Source: Owenia fusiformis
Lineage: Eukaryota; Annelida; Polychaeta; Sabellida; Oweniidae
Direction: 5' to 3'
Assembly (NCBI GenBank): GCA_903813345.2
Contig: CAIIXF020000011.1
Location: forward strand, 30,806,166 to 30,870,165
Length of the DNA: 64,000 bases
The notes under the pieces were generated by a model that worked only from the letters and a program-made list of their open reading frames with translations, did not search any database and was not told the origin of the DNA. The translations under genes were made by a program, and so were the position numbers. Below, one piece after another: positions 24,671 through 38,100 of the stretch. The stretch's first letter is position 1. The number at the start of each line of letters is the position of its first letter.

Positions 24671-24676
24671 AATAAA
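24671..24676 (+). terminator. Polyadenylation signal AATAAA
   Basis: AATAAA 119 bp after the TGA stop of the three-exon gene. A second one occurs at about 24771. Either could serve. Confidence 0.5.
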
Positions 24677-24849
24677 CCGTCCAATGAAACAATTTAAAGA
24701 CTGACGAATCATAATTTGTGTGAGGATGGATGTTGTTTTGTATTAAAGTGTTGTACACATTTATACTACTAATAAAATTAATTAAAACATGGTTATTTTA
24801 TGTAAGAAACTAGTTCTTTCTTGATACATAATTTCTCGGGTGTTGACTT

Positions 24850-24967
24850 TTGGCTTGCAACCGATCGCGCGAAGATACTCCAAGAAAACCTGGAGATTGC
24901 CGAAGATTTTCTTTGCAAACGAAGTTGGCCGAGGGTACCACGAATGTGAAGAGGACGTCTCTAATTG
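24850..24967 (+). CDS. Possible orphan exon, basic Ser/Arg-rich
   Basis: An open frame without ATG encodes residues including NRSREDTPRKPGDCRRFSL and is followed by a possible donor (ttg|gtaaaa) at 24968. Its GC content and composition resemble the preceding gene more than the surrounding AT-rich DNA. The upstream gene already has a stop and poly-A signals, so this would need to be an alternative end or an exon of another gene. No good acceptor was found. Confidence 0.2.
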
Positions 24968-24989
24968 GTAAAAAAATTAGTACCGTGGG

Positions 24990-26450
24990 TACTGGGATCA
25001 CATGGTGTTGCTCAAAAGTGAAATTTTATAAAAACAGATGTAATTTTTTGCAGATTTTTTGTGACAAAATTATTTCATACAACTACTTTTTACAAAGACA
25101 TGGCTTTTTACAATGCAGGACACCTGAACTTATTTGTAAAGCTAGGAAATGGGCCAAAAGTGAATTTCCCGAGACTAAAATGGTGGCCATTTTGAAAATA
25201 GGCAAGATTTTAAAGCAGGAGTCACAGTTTTTTTTTTCTTTATTTATGTTGAACAAAAATATTTTAAATTGGTAATCCTATCTACTGAGGATTTAAAAAG
25301 AGCCAAGTGTTGACAGACAGAGGTTTTAAAACTTGCCACTATTTTGGACTGACTGAGAGACAGATGGACAAATCAATGTTAACTAAAATGGCTGAAAATA
25401 AAAAAACGGATATAATATTTAGCCGATTTTTTTGTAACAAAATTATTTCATACAACTACTCTTTACAGTGACATGGCTTTTTACAATGCAGGACAGCTGA
25501 AATTATTTGTAAAGCTAGGAAATGGGCCAAAAGTGAATTTCGCGAGACAAGAATGGCGACCATTTTGAAAATAGGCGAGCTTTTGAACCAAGAGTCATAG
25601 GAGAGTTTTTTGTATTGATGTTGAACAAAATTAACTTAAAACAGGAATCCTATCGACAGAGGGTTTAAGGCAAATGGTCCAAAAGTGGATTTTGCGAGAC
25701 AGGTGGACAAATCAATGTTAACTAAAATGGCTGAAAATAAAAAAAAATGGATGTAATTTTTAACGGATTTTTCGTAACAAAATTATTTCATACATCTACT
25801 CTTTACATTGACATGGATTTTTACAATGTAGGACACTTGAAATTATTTGTAAACCTAGGAAATAGGTCAAAAGTGAATTTCGCGATACAAAAATGGCGGC
25901 CATTTTGAAAATAGGCGAGCTTTTGAACCAGGAGTCATAGGGGAGTTTTCTGTATTGATGTTGAACAGAAATAACTTAAAACAGGAATCCTATCGACAGA
26001 GGTTTTAAAACGTGCCACTGTTGTTGACGGAAAAGTGGATTTCGCGAGTCAGATGGACAAATCAATGTTAAATAAAATGGCTGAAAATAAAAAAATGGAT
26101 ATAATTTGTCGCTGATTTTTTGTAACAAAATTATTTCATATATCTACTCTTTACATTGACATGGATTGTACAATGTAGGACACCTGAAATTATTTGTAAA
26201 GCTAGGAAATGGGTCAAAAGTGAATTTTGCGAGACAAAAATGGCGGCCATTTTGAAAATAGGCGAGCTTTTGAACCAGGAGTCATAGGGGAGTTTTCTGT
26301 ATTGATGTTGAACAGAAATAACTTAAAACAGGAATCCTATCGACAGAGGTTTTAAAACGTGCCACTATTGTTGACGAACAGACAGACGGACGGACGGACA
26401 GACGGACAAGTGAGCGATTGCAAAAGCTCACCATGTGAGCTAAAAAGAGA
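24990..26450. repeat. Four-unit tandem array, period about 340-373 bp
   Basis: The marker 'acaaaattatttcata' starts units at 25061, 25434, 25774 and 26122, so the spacings are 373, 340 and 348 bp. Units share 'ttgtaaagctaggaaatggg', 'aatggcggccattttgaaaa' and 'gaatcctatcgacagaggt'. The array ends at 26370-26450 with 'gacagacggacggacggaca' and 'agctcaccatgtgagct', a terminal arrangement I have seen in mollusc-type repeats (from memory, unverified). Confidence 0.85.
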
Positions 26451-26591
26451 GGCTCGGCATTCTTCGTCAGATTTAGTCGTCAAAATTCGGTTGTATGGCT
26501 TATCTTCGGTTGAATAGCTTACCTTCGGCTGCATGGCCCAACCTCGATTGAATGGAAAAGATGCTGTCCCATAATTCATCAACTAATCGCA

Positions 26592-26759
26592 ATGAATATC
26601 GACACGATTGAGTGTAGCGACTATGTTGGTGATGATGAAATTGAAATTGCATCAAGAAATGATGGTCTATGGTATACATTATTTGCAGTGTTCACTAGTT
26701 GTGTTGTTATCAGCAGTTTCCTTCTGGTAGGAGATTGTGCAAGCGGGAATAAGTTATAG
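26592..26759 (+). CDS. Small ORF of 55 residues with one membrane segment
   Basis: ATG at 26592 to TAG at 26757-26759. An acidic N-terminus (MNIDTIECSDYVGDDEIEI) is followed by about 20 hydrophobic residues (LWYTLFAVFTSCVVISSFLL). A possible donor, ctg|gtagga, lies in the hydrophobic part at 26728. It may be a first exon of an unfound gene, a real microprotein, or chance. No relative is known to me. Confidence 0.25.
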   Translation: MNIDTIECSDYVGDDEIEIASRNDGLWYTLFAVFTSCVVISSFLLVGDCASGNKL

Positions 26760-27223
26760 GCCTACATCACCAGTCTACCGTCCTTCAGATACTCTGTAAT
26801 TGCTACCAAATGAATAAATTGCTATAATAATGTATGATGTGTTGTCGCGGCTAACCAAGAACAGACTATCACATAATTGGACGAAAGTTCAAAATGAAAC
26901 TTATAGTCATAATAGATGGTAGCCAAGGCAACGTAGACACTAAGAGATAAACTCAGAAATGGCTTCAATCCTTCAGGCTTTTATATTACGTATCTTCAAG
27001 AATCAAGAAAAGAGATACTGATTAAAACGCAAGTATAGAAAGTTTGCTCTCTGTCCCTGATTCTACGCACCTTCAATATTATTACTTCCGAATGTACCAG
27101 AGTGGGACATTTTGGGATGTTGGTTGTGATATTTTTTGAATTATCTGATTTAGTGTTTTCACTATTTTTTATTATTGATTATGGGCATAGTTACTTAAAG
27201 TTGTGGAGCAGTTTTTCCACTAA
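26760..27223. other. Intergenic, no gene seen
   Basis: AT-rich with no recognised coding frame or repeat ends. Confidence 0.45.
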
Positions 27224-28374
27224 TGTTAATAACTCAGATGCGAGTAGGCAGTTACCATTTTCACAACCAGGTGGCTGAATCGGGGTAAATAATATGGCAG
27301 GGTATTAGAGTATTCCCTTAAACTTGAATATTCATCAGTTTAAGGGGTTCAATTTTTATATTAATACCCTTATGTATTTTGCTAGTTATGCAAATTGAAA
27401 CATGTCCAGTAAAAGAAAATATTAACTGTCCAATATAAGAAAAGATATTTTACTTTTTGTGATTTTATAATATGGGGTCTATAGGAAGTCATATTTTCAA
27501 AGAAAAATAAATTTTCAAAGGATCTAGTGCACCCGCCATTATGATCTCCCCATGAACAAAATGAATCATTTTTAGGTGTAACATAAAGAATACAATGTCA
27601 CATAATACTGTGGAAAATATTTAAGCGTTTGGACCCACATGGGCTGAGGTTGAGGTCATTAAGTTCAGCAAGGGTGTATTGACTTGCCATTGGATGTGCT
27701 CCATTGACTTAACATGTGGATATCATCAGATTCCAATGGAGGCCATTGGTTTCTATTGATTTTCACCAAAATACCTAAAATACACTATGACCTGAATCGA
27801 TTGCAAATTAAATAATTCCACAATATGACACAAATGGTATATCACATCAGATGTGCAAATATAAAGTTTGCAATCGATTCAGGTCATACTTCAAATTAAA
27901 GGCTTAGACATTTTTTTCATCATTTTTTTTCTACAAAATGGCTATAGGAAAATGCTTCAAAAGCCACTTTTACACTTATGAAATCCCATACAACTTTGTA
28001 AATCCAAAGATTATACTGTTATGTTTCATTAATTAATAACATATTTGGATAAGATGTAGGGATGTGTAGGATGCAAATGGATTTTGACAGACACAAAAAC
28101 ACTTCCTGGTTTGGCATCTCGACTCCTGTACACTTTATGATTGAATATTGGCCCTAATAAGTGGCCCATTCATCAATACAGTGCTGAATATAGGTCAAAA
28201 AGATACTAGTGTACATATAAATGTAATAATACAATAATCTCAAGGGGAGATCCCAATGGAGGGTGTATAAGGTACTTTGTTAAAAACGTATTAAAACCAC
28301 ATTTCTAGATGTGATTTAACTAGATTTTGAATTTCTAATGATGTAAATCAAAATTATTTCTACTCGCACCTATT
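27224..28374. mobile_element. 1.15-kb non-autonomous element, long sibling of 2364-2798
   Basis: It begins 'gttaataactcagatgcgag' and ends 'tttctactcgcacctatt', so the termini share the inverted core TGCGAGTAG. Both ends match 2364-2798 in reverse orientation. The extra 700 bp inside includes an internal inverted repeat, 'atgacctgaatcgattgcaa' near 27786 and its complement near 27868. There is no long ORF, so it depends on a partner transposase. Confidence 0.7.
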
Positions 28375-29171
28375 GAATTGCTCCACGCTTTTCCTGACCA
28401 TTTGAGAAAATAACAACATTATAAATTATTAATGTGATTTTTATAAGCACAAAAATGGCGAATTGTATAAATTCGTATAATAAATCTATATTTTTATTCT
28501 ACATTTAAATTTCAGATTCTCCTTTTCTAGCTTCACTAACATATTGCTACAACATATAAAACATTCAATATTGCATTACTATATACTCTCAATAATCATA
28601 ATTATTATGTAAAATACATGCATGGAAAATTCGAAGTTATAATATATTTGATAGGACAATGTACATATTAGTTTGATAATGGACGGAATTTCAAACTGAA
28701 ACTTCACCTTAATGGCGACATATTGTCGGGCTCAACAATATAAAATATTGTTTACTTCTTGTGACAATGTTTATTGTAAATGTTAAATAAATAATGAGAT
28801 AAATGTTTGAGGGTAACAACCTTTTTAGGTCCGAACAAGTCATCGACCCAGTTATTTATATTTCTTGATTTTCTAACAATGTATTGCCCAATATTTTATT
28901 TCTCAAATGTGTACTCATACGATTGTGATACTAGGGAGGATCATAACCGGAAGTTTGATAATTCCCAAGTCCATTATCCTCTTACCATGACGTCATTACA
29001 ATTGATTTTGGAATAGTAAATATATGAACGTTTCTTCTAATGGCCCCAAATTTAATAGATTTCAATTATTGCATAACTCGTTTTATCTATCTTCACTATA
29101 TAACTGGTGATTATATATTCCACATTTGAGCCACAAACGACATTTCTCATCAACCAATTTTCTCTGCGGTC
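28375..29171. other. 3' flank of the CLCA gene, no gene seen
   Basis: AT-rich. On the minus strand this lies just downstream of the CLCA stop at 29172 and would hold its 3' UTR. The open frame at 28807-29016 has no recognisable domain. Confidence 0.45.
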
Positions 29172-32100
29172 TTAATTTGTTGATCTATAGCCTTTATTTA
29201 CTTCTCCTTGTTTATTATCATCTGGTGTTTCTGGTAATGGACGTTCGGCGTTGCTATTCTGTTTTACAGGTTCTGGTCGTGGGATAGTTTTAAATTCACT
29301 CAGAGCCTTTTCGGGGTCTTTCTGTGGATCAGTTTTCTCTTCATAAAGGTCAGGTTTTGATTGAACCTTCTTGTTTTTACAAACACATAATACAATAATT
29401 GCTATTATCACAAGCACTGCGCCAATTGTCCCAAAGGTTATGCCTAGAATTGTTCCGATGTTAGGCTGTGGCACTGGAGAGGTGTCTTTCAGATACGCTG
29501 ATACTATGTTAGACCTTTCACTTCTCTGGCCGGCATTTCCAATTACAACCAATGCAAAATAGTAACTAAGTACATTTCCTGAAATGAAAATTATACGATT
29601 TGTTAAGGCTTTTGTACATGGTTAAACACTAGAAACTTCTATCTGACTCTCATCCAAACTCTCTGTTGCATCGCAATTGTCAAGAAAGACAGAGATAAAG
29701 AAAGCGTGGTTTACAACGTTGCATAAACCTGTATTGTATTCTAATACATGATTCTAAAAAGGGACGTGAACAGATAACTGTATCGACATCTTCCATACAT
29801 TTTAGATACTAATACTAAACACACATGTTTTCAAATTTTATAAGCAATACCTTTTACAGGAATATTTATGAGGAAGGTCTCTTTATTTCCTGCTTGTTTT
29901 GGAGTAGAGAAGTTCGACTTCGAAGCTACATAGCTTTGCGGGGCTATTGTAGCATTGGTGAAGTTATTGTATAATGCATCAAATGTATTAGCTATTCGAA
30001 GTTCATATGATGTGGCTGAAAGATAAAAAATTAAATGCATTCATTGAAGGTTACAAGAAGGCACAACGCCTGGACACATATGATATGAAAATGTGTTACA
30101 CAAATCGTTCGGATTTTCGCTCAGTCTATAATGAGGGTAAAACTTGTGAATATTTCGTTTGCTAATACAAAGATTCGATAATTTCGTATCGATTGCCAAA
30201 TGTTCAATGAGGTGCTCTGATATACCTACCAGAGGTCAGCGAGTGGAAGTCTGAGAAATAGATTCACAATTTAAAACGTTATACAGTATACGAGAATCGA
30301 TGGACGCTGGCATACCTGTTCCAGAGTCTAATTGAGCACCAGTAGCTGTCCAAATAAGTTCAACCTGTTTTCGACCATAATCTATTCCAGCAACAGCGAG
30401 ATCACTAACTCTCGAAGGAGGGTATAACGTTGCAGCAACTTCATGAAATCAAATATAATTTATTATTCAACAAAATCTTAAGTACATTAATTAATTTTAC
30501 TGATCAAGAATTTCCAGCTCTTTGTTTATAGTTCAAGGGATACATATGGTGGCACTGGGGACTCGTGGATGATGCGTACATTTTGTAATTATTAGAAATC
30601 TATTGTTTCTATTGCTTATAGAAACACTGCAAGACACCTATACAATGTGAAATCTACAATGGGGTTACCCATACCATGTGGAATCTACAATGGGGTTACC
30701 CATACCATGTGAAATCTACAATGGGGTTACCAATACCATGTGACATCTATAATGGGGTTAGCCATACCATGTGACATCTACAATGGGGTTACCCATACCA
30801 TGTGACATCTACAATGGGGTTAACCATGCCATGTGACATCTATAATGGGGTTACCCATACCATGTGACATCTACAATGGGGATAGCCATGCCATGTGACA
30901 TCTATAATAGGGTTACCCATACCACGTGACATCTACAATGGAGGCTACAATTTCAAACCTAACCTTGAGGTGAATAACCCATCAGTTCAAATGACCCTGC
31001 TGTAGCCACTCGTTGGAACGATTCCGTTTTTACATCTGGTTGATTCTGAGAGCCATTTTCCTCCCATGTCGGATCTTGGACACCTAATCCAATGACCCTT
31101 TTGGGACTGATAACAGTTTCATTGCCATTATTCACAGTGACCTACAATACAATGTCATGTGTCTTATTCAAAGTAAACCACCAGCTTGTATAAACATGGT
31201 TCTACTAAATCTAGCTTTATACAAATACGAATTTTCTAGTTCGTGTTTGACGAGTCGACCACCCGTTATAATTTAATAATGTAATTAAATAGTAAACATT
31301 TTACTGTATTTTACCTTTACATTATATCTTCCATTAAGGTTAAATTGTGTAAAATAATTTGAATAAATGCCATCATCCTTAGTTAGATCAGCACCTGAAA
31401 AACCGTGAATACAAAATAGACATATGCATATCTTATCATTTATGCCAGCTATATTAGTCTTGCATCAAGACACCCCCGCCCCATTTTATACTTAAAATAA
31501 TAAGTAAAAATCTGAAGCTCAAATCGCCTACCTGCGCCATTATCAAGTAACTCTAAGACAATTGGTTCTGCTTCAGGAAGTTCAATTGAAGCTTTAACAT
31601 TTGCCTTGAGTACTGGGGAATAACCTGAAATATACAAAAACTAATTAGATTAGAATAATGATGATAAAAGATTTAAAGGATGTGATCATTAAAAATCTGA
31701 TAGAAAAACCGATTTGAAACATAAACAAAATGGCATAGAATATGTCACTGCCAATGGGAAAGGACCAAAACTATTATTGCAGATCACCTAAGAGTACACC
31801 AATGATAGGCCATAAGTATATTCAGGATTAAGCTCGTGATTAAATAAAATTGTTTCTAAAAACTGGAATTGTTTGTTAATTTTATATGCACTTCTTACCG
31901 TTTGTAAAGAGGAAATTACAAAAATTGTACCTTTTGAAACACTAACATAAAGTGTTTGTCTATCTGGTTCTGGCTTGTTGAGGTCGATAACGCGCAGACC
32001 CCATTGAGCTGTGGAGAGAAGTGGATAGTCACCAGGTTTGGCTGCTTGAGATGTCACTGTGACAGAAACACGTTGTCTAGATGATGTAGGATTCGTGATG

Positions 32101-35100
32101 TTGTATGTGTATGATCCAGGCTAAAAGAATAGCAACACGAAAAATTAATATACAAATAACTCGTAATGACATGGATGAACAGGCTTATGGGAAAGTGACA
32201 TAAAATACCAGCCTACTTTTCGCCGATAGAGTATTATTATATCATTTACATATCTTTCATTGCATTTAGAATCGGTCAAATCCAATATCAAATTGTCAAA
32301 AATACCTCAGCCAAGCCTGGTATTTTGAACCTAATGACTTTGATAGAGTCATCCCTTGTTCCCGCGGCAGATGAGCTCATGACTTTTCCATTTGGTAATG
32401 TCAAGTCAATTGAAATCCCTGTACTACCATAATCGAATGAGAAATCTGTATTTCTTCCAATAGATGAATCCAGTGAGACTGACTCGACTAAGGATGATTT
32501 ACTAGACAGCAGCTCAGCTTTACTGATGAGTTGCAAATTTTTATCTGATATTCCTGTAAACAAAAGAAAAAAATCGGAGTTTTAAAAGCACTATCAAACG
32601 ATACAATCATATCACAATCAATTCACGTGATTATCATCACGTTCTATAGAATCTCGCATTGGAGAAACTGTCATTTAAAAACATTCAAGAATATTACATA
32701 GTTCCAAACTTACCAACATCTTTTTCACCAATAGTTACAAATGCGTCATTGAGAGCGTTAGAGTCATCTTCCGCGGAGTAGAGGAATGAAAGGCCTTCAG
32801 TTGCTGCAGCAACGGCGTCCACTTGGGTATCACCAGCTTCTGTGATAGAAATTGAGTGGATGGTAACGTTAGCAGCGAGGAGCTGAAACCAAAACGCAAC
32901 GCAGTGCTGAATAATGACGTACTTGGTGTTGGGGAAAATATGGTCCCTTAAAATTAATCTAAGTTTTCTTTCAAATTATATGGGTCTGATAAAGCACTGA
33001 TGAGACAAATAGGGTTGACATTGAACAAACACATATAGCTGAAGGAGAGTAATTTACACTGGGGCCAATTTCTTATACGGCCACAGTTACTTACTTAGGC
33101 CTAGATCAATTTTGCATACAGTCTTTGCGAATTCGGAAATATCGAGTACTATATCAATTCATTTTTAGGTGGTGACAAGATGTCTTTGATGTTTTGCACC
33201 AAAGAGCACAACATTCAATGTGTTCAAGTGTTAAATGCCTCTTTACGTTATAATAAAACATTGATCACAAAACAGTAAACGACAGCACAATCCACAAAAT
33301 ATTGAATCCGAACTCATCTGAAATTTCGAACTCAATAGAACTTGAAATAAACTCAAGGACTAATCAATTGAAAATGTTAACGATGTAAATAATTATCCGA
33401 AGATAACATACTGTTGGAGTTACTTCCGCAATGTTTGGACGTTGATTCTCTCCACCATCGGATACAACTACAAGTATCCCACCAGAGGGGTCGGTATTGT
33501 TTGCTGCAAGTACTTCAAGACCTTTCTGTAAACCTAAAGATAAAACAGATGTTTTAGAGTTAGCACACGACTATTGTAATGTAATGAATAAAAATATTAC
33601 AGGAAAAGAAGATGGCGTGTGGTTTGTAATTAGTTTTCTAAATGAATGAGTTGATTATATTTCACTAACCCATGACGGTTTGTACAATCAGGCGTGTCCA
33701 TGGCCTGCTTTGACAGACCAACTTAAAGGAAAGCCGACACTGTTTACTTACCACCTCCTATAGTAGTTCTTCCATTTGGAGTCGTAGGGAGACTATCTAA
33801 TAGTTGCTGTCGGGTCGCATTGCTGACTATAACAAGACCTGATTTGACCCGGGCACTAGTCGAGAACCAAACTACGCCTAACTGCTCGCCATCTCTCACC
33901 ACATTCGTTATGTAGTTGCTACACGCCTTGTTAAATAGATACACGGATGTCTAATGTTTGGATGAAAGTTAAAGGTTTTAGTCGTTAATATGTATATTTT
34001 AGCCTACGTCATGCGGATTTGTCTGGGCTTGCCTCATCATGTCCAGGCAAGTACCATTCTGTTTATATGTGTATTATATATAGCAACGGGAAAGTGAGAT
34101 TACACTGGGGATGAGTGAACGGAAAATAAATCAAAGTCATATAGACCACAAGAGAAAAATAGCATGAGGAGGAAAGTGGAGCAGATTGAAAATATTAGCT
34201 TTGGAGGGCGAGGGTTGTAGGATGGATGATCTATACATGTTTTACAAAACTTATATAATTGATAGTTTTACCACGATTGTTCATGGTCATATAACGGGCC
34301 CAATATATAGCATAGGATGAGACATAATGGCCAATGAAACACTTCGTCCACTTGTCTTAGTTTCTTGAGAATCAAATTGCTTCCGAACAACAGTGTTATC
34401 TTGCTTATCTTGCCGATTTTGTCTATTTCACTTCAAACATGATCTTACTTGTCTCAGCTTTACTATGCGACTGTTCTGTCCCATACTACCGCTAACATCG
34501 AGTACTAAAACTGTTTTCTTTTCCTTCTGACGCACGACCCGGAACTCTGGTACTGTTGACGTCACGTTTCTTGGAGGGTTGAAATCTTTCTCAAAATCCC
34601 CATGCTCTCTTAATACCTAGAACATTTAAATTCATAATCTAATAAACCACCAGCTTCCTATGATTGCTGTTGTCAAATACTACATAATGTATTCGCACTA
34701 GCCAGCGACGATCGTTGCAGATGTTGACATGGTACAAATACTTAACATTAGTCTACATTGTACCAAGGGACAAATCCTTCAATCAATATAGATATATGGA
34801 TAATTGATAAAAAACAGGCCTGAATGAAACAAAACGAAACAGCGCCTGTGTCGTTGACCTATTAAAAATAGGGGCACTGTCAATTTGCGATGACAATTTT
34901 TTGTAAACATTTATATTTTTACAATGGGATTCTTCCCAAAGTTGTTTACGTTCTTAGTGCCCACCCACTTTGTGCCACTCGAGAAACATATTATTGCTCT
35001 GTCTATCCTTCTTCAAAAACAATCCATGGCTTGTTTTTCTTGAGCTTATTCATTTTAAAATCCTATCCATTTAAAATGATTAATTATTGAATGCATTCCG

Positions 35101-38100
35101 TTACTTTGTATTATCTTTTATTCATTTGTGCCAATAACAAAACAATTCTGAATGCAAAAAGTCGGTTAAGAGGGCCTTGGTGCCAGGTTGACTAAACATG
35201 TCCGGTTACGACTTATAACTGAAATAAGTTTGCAACTTGATATACATTAATTGATTAATTACAAAAAAACATACAATTTCAAATAAAGGTACTCCACTAG
35301 TCGCCTTGGGGCAGATAGAAGTATAGTCAATGTTTTCATTCTATGATTGTTTCTACAATTCAAAAAGATCTCAAACTGCCTTTACACAAGTTGTATTCAG
35401 AACCCCAATTATTTCAGCTTACAAAGAGTCGATATTAGTTGTTTCATATGTATAAATATAGGGTGTCCCAAAAATAACTAACCTTTATATACAGCATCAG
35501 TCATGCTTCAAAAATTGCTCACATATATACCGTTGAATAGACAAGTTAACGGCAATAAAAATGAAATATCTCTCTGAATCAAAACAACTGAATGTTATAT
35601 TATGCAAATCCTCTCTCTAAATATAAAATGATACAAGCAACACATGTTAATATTATAGACAGCTGGGATGTATTAATGTGTAAACATTTTGGGGACACTC
35701 GGTAAAAAGGTGGGGCAACACATAGGGCTTCACCGACACCGACATTTCACGATTTGAATCCAGACTAATTATCCTATTTTGCTTAGAAAATATGTAATAA
35801 GTCTAGCTGTGGGTATTAATCTATGGTAAATAGAAACCCATTATACTCGGAATTTGAGCCACTTCGGAACTTCATAAGTTCCAATCTTAATTGTTTGTCA
35901 ATATAAATATTTAGATTGAAGTAGTATGATTCTAGTTCAAAGATTTTGTGTAAATAGTTCATATGTAAATTATTTTGAAAGATCAATGACTAAGAGACAT
36001 AGCTTCCAATCTCTAGTATCAACATAATTACAGACAACATTTTAGATTAGGCGCGTTCACCTCTGTTTGAAATTGCACACACTTGTCATAACACAAAACG
36101 CAAGGACAAATGACAAAGAAAGAAATTAATAGAGAAAATGTTGAGGGACATAGTTAGTATTTTAGCTTAAACAGAATATTAAACTTGTCGAATCATTTCA
36201 TTTAATCTTCTATTAAATGTGAGAAATTCGCTGGGCTATTGACACAAGTATCAACAGGAATAATGGAAAACTGCCCCTTTGCCGATATCGACCTTGAAAA
36301 ATAGACACTTTGATTAAACAATTCTACACAGTAAAACCATTAACCCACATATAACCAAAAGCCGATAAGAAGCCAGTGTCATAGGAGATGGAAACAACAT
36401 TAGAATCAAAACTGACCGATGGACGAGAAATACTGACATGGAACTTAAGGACATATTGGGATAGGAGGTAGTATTGGCGAGTCCCACCCTATACAGACGC
36501 AACAAGAGAAGGCAGTAAACTGCATGTAACATATATACAAAATTGAAACCTGGAGGTGGTCATGAATGAAATTTAAACACGATTTCAATTAAATCTTGCA
36601 TGTGTTTATATATACCTTTTAAAATAAACAAAAGACAAAAGAAGCAAATAAAATAAATGCATATCGACCACAACATTTTTATTGGATATTCCTCCGGAGT
36701 AAATTGAATTTCATATCTTAGTATAAGGCCAAGCTTTTAAACATGTAGACAAATCACAAAATTGTGTTGACTTAATATTTAAGTTCTCTTCCGAATTAGA
36801 TTAAATGTTCACGATCGAAAGTGTCAGCTGGTCTGTTCATACGAAATGATTAATACGTATTTAGCATCTTATTGACGACATATCTGAGTTTGTTAACAAG
36901 TGAACAGACAGCTGAAGGTAGGCCTTGACGTTGCTTCTTTTTGCCCGATAGTTTTGTAAATGTTAAAAGTTTAGATATTTGATTTTATGTGATAACTTGT
37001 CAGATCACACAATTTAATATCGTAAAATTCGCGTTATTTGATATAATATAAAACTTTCAGAAGTTCGGATTTGAAAAATAGAGAATGTCCAAGGGTGGTC
37101 CTTATGCACTATTTTATTGTAAACAGAAAGTAAGAAACAAATATAATATGTGGCACTGAAGGATAGAAATTGAAAATTTAACAAATCTGGTTAGAACTAA
37201 TTTAGGAAAATGTATTCACGATATAAGAAACAGTTTCAAGATGCGCGTGATGGACTTTGTAAACCCGAAAAAATCAAAGGATTTAAAATAAATGAGTAAG
37301 TATATATATAATGGTATTATGATAACCAACATTTACAGCACTTCTTTGCAAATGTGCCCACGATCTATTTTTAACATGGCCTTGAAACTTGTTATTGTCT
37401 CATAAAGCTCTTACTACATGCTATGGTCAATGCTCTATGACCCAACCTTTAGAGCCACTAATATCAATGTTAGTAAATATATTTCAGTTGTGTTGAGTAA
37501 ACTAGGAAAATTTACATAAACATGCGCACACAAAGCTATAATTCATTCTGTACATGAATTACATGGATTGTTGAGGAACACTTTCTCATTCAATACATAC
37601 CGCTCCTTACTTATTGCATAACTGACTAAGACCCGTTATTCAGAAGGGTTTCTGGGTCTGTCATCCATAATCATATGCGCAAATTAGTATCCTAAATGTA
37701 GAAATATCATGGTAAACAAAAAACAATACATTTAGAGATGGTACTGTTTAGGTAATCAGCATTATACAAAAACATTTTGGAAAAAAAGTTGGAAAGTTTT
37801 TTTGAAAAAGAAGAACCAAAATGCATCAAACGCGTGCCATATATCGAGATTTTAATTTTCCTAGAAATGCACGTCTGATTTACGTCTGAACATGAGTAAA
37901 TAAACATCTTAATTCCATTGTAAAGGTTCGACGGCCATAATAAAGCGTAGTTTTTGAATCAAATTGATAGGTGAATATGCGTAGTCTAGTCGATTCATCA
38001 ATGTTGGAGTCTGAAATTAATTCTCATGTAAATTGTTTGTCAACGGAAAGTTACATACAAGGTAGACATAGACTATTAATTTTGTTTGTATTATGTAAGC

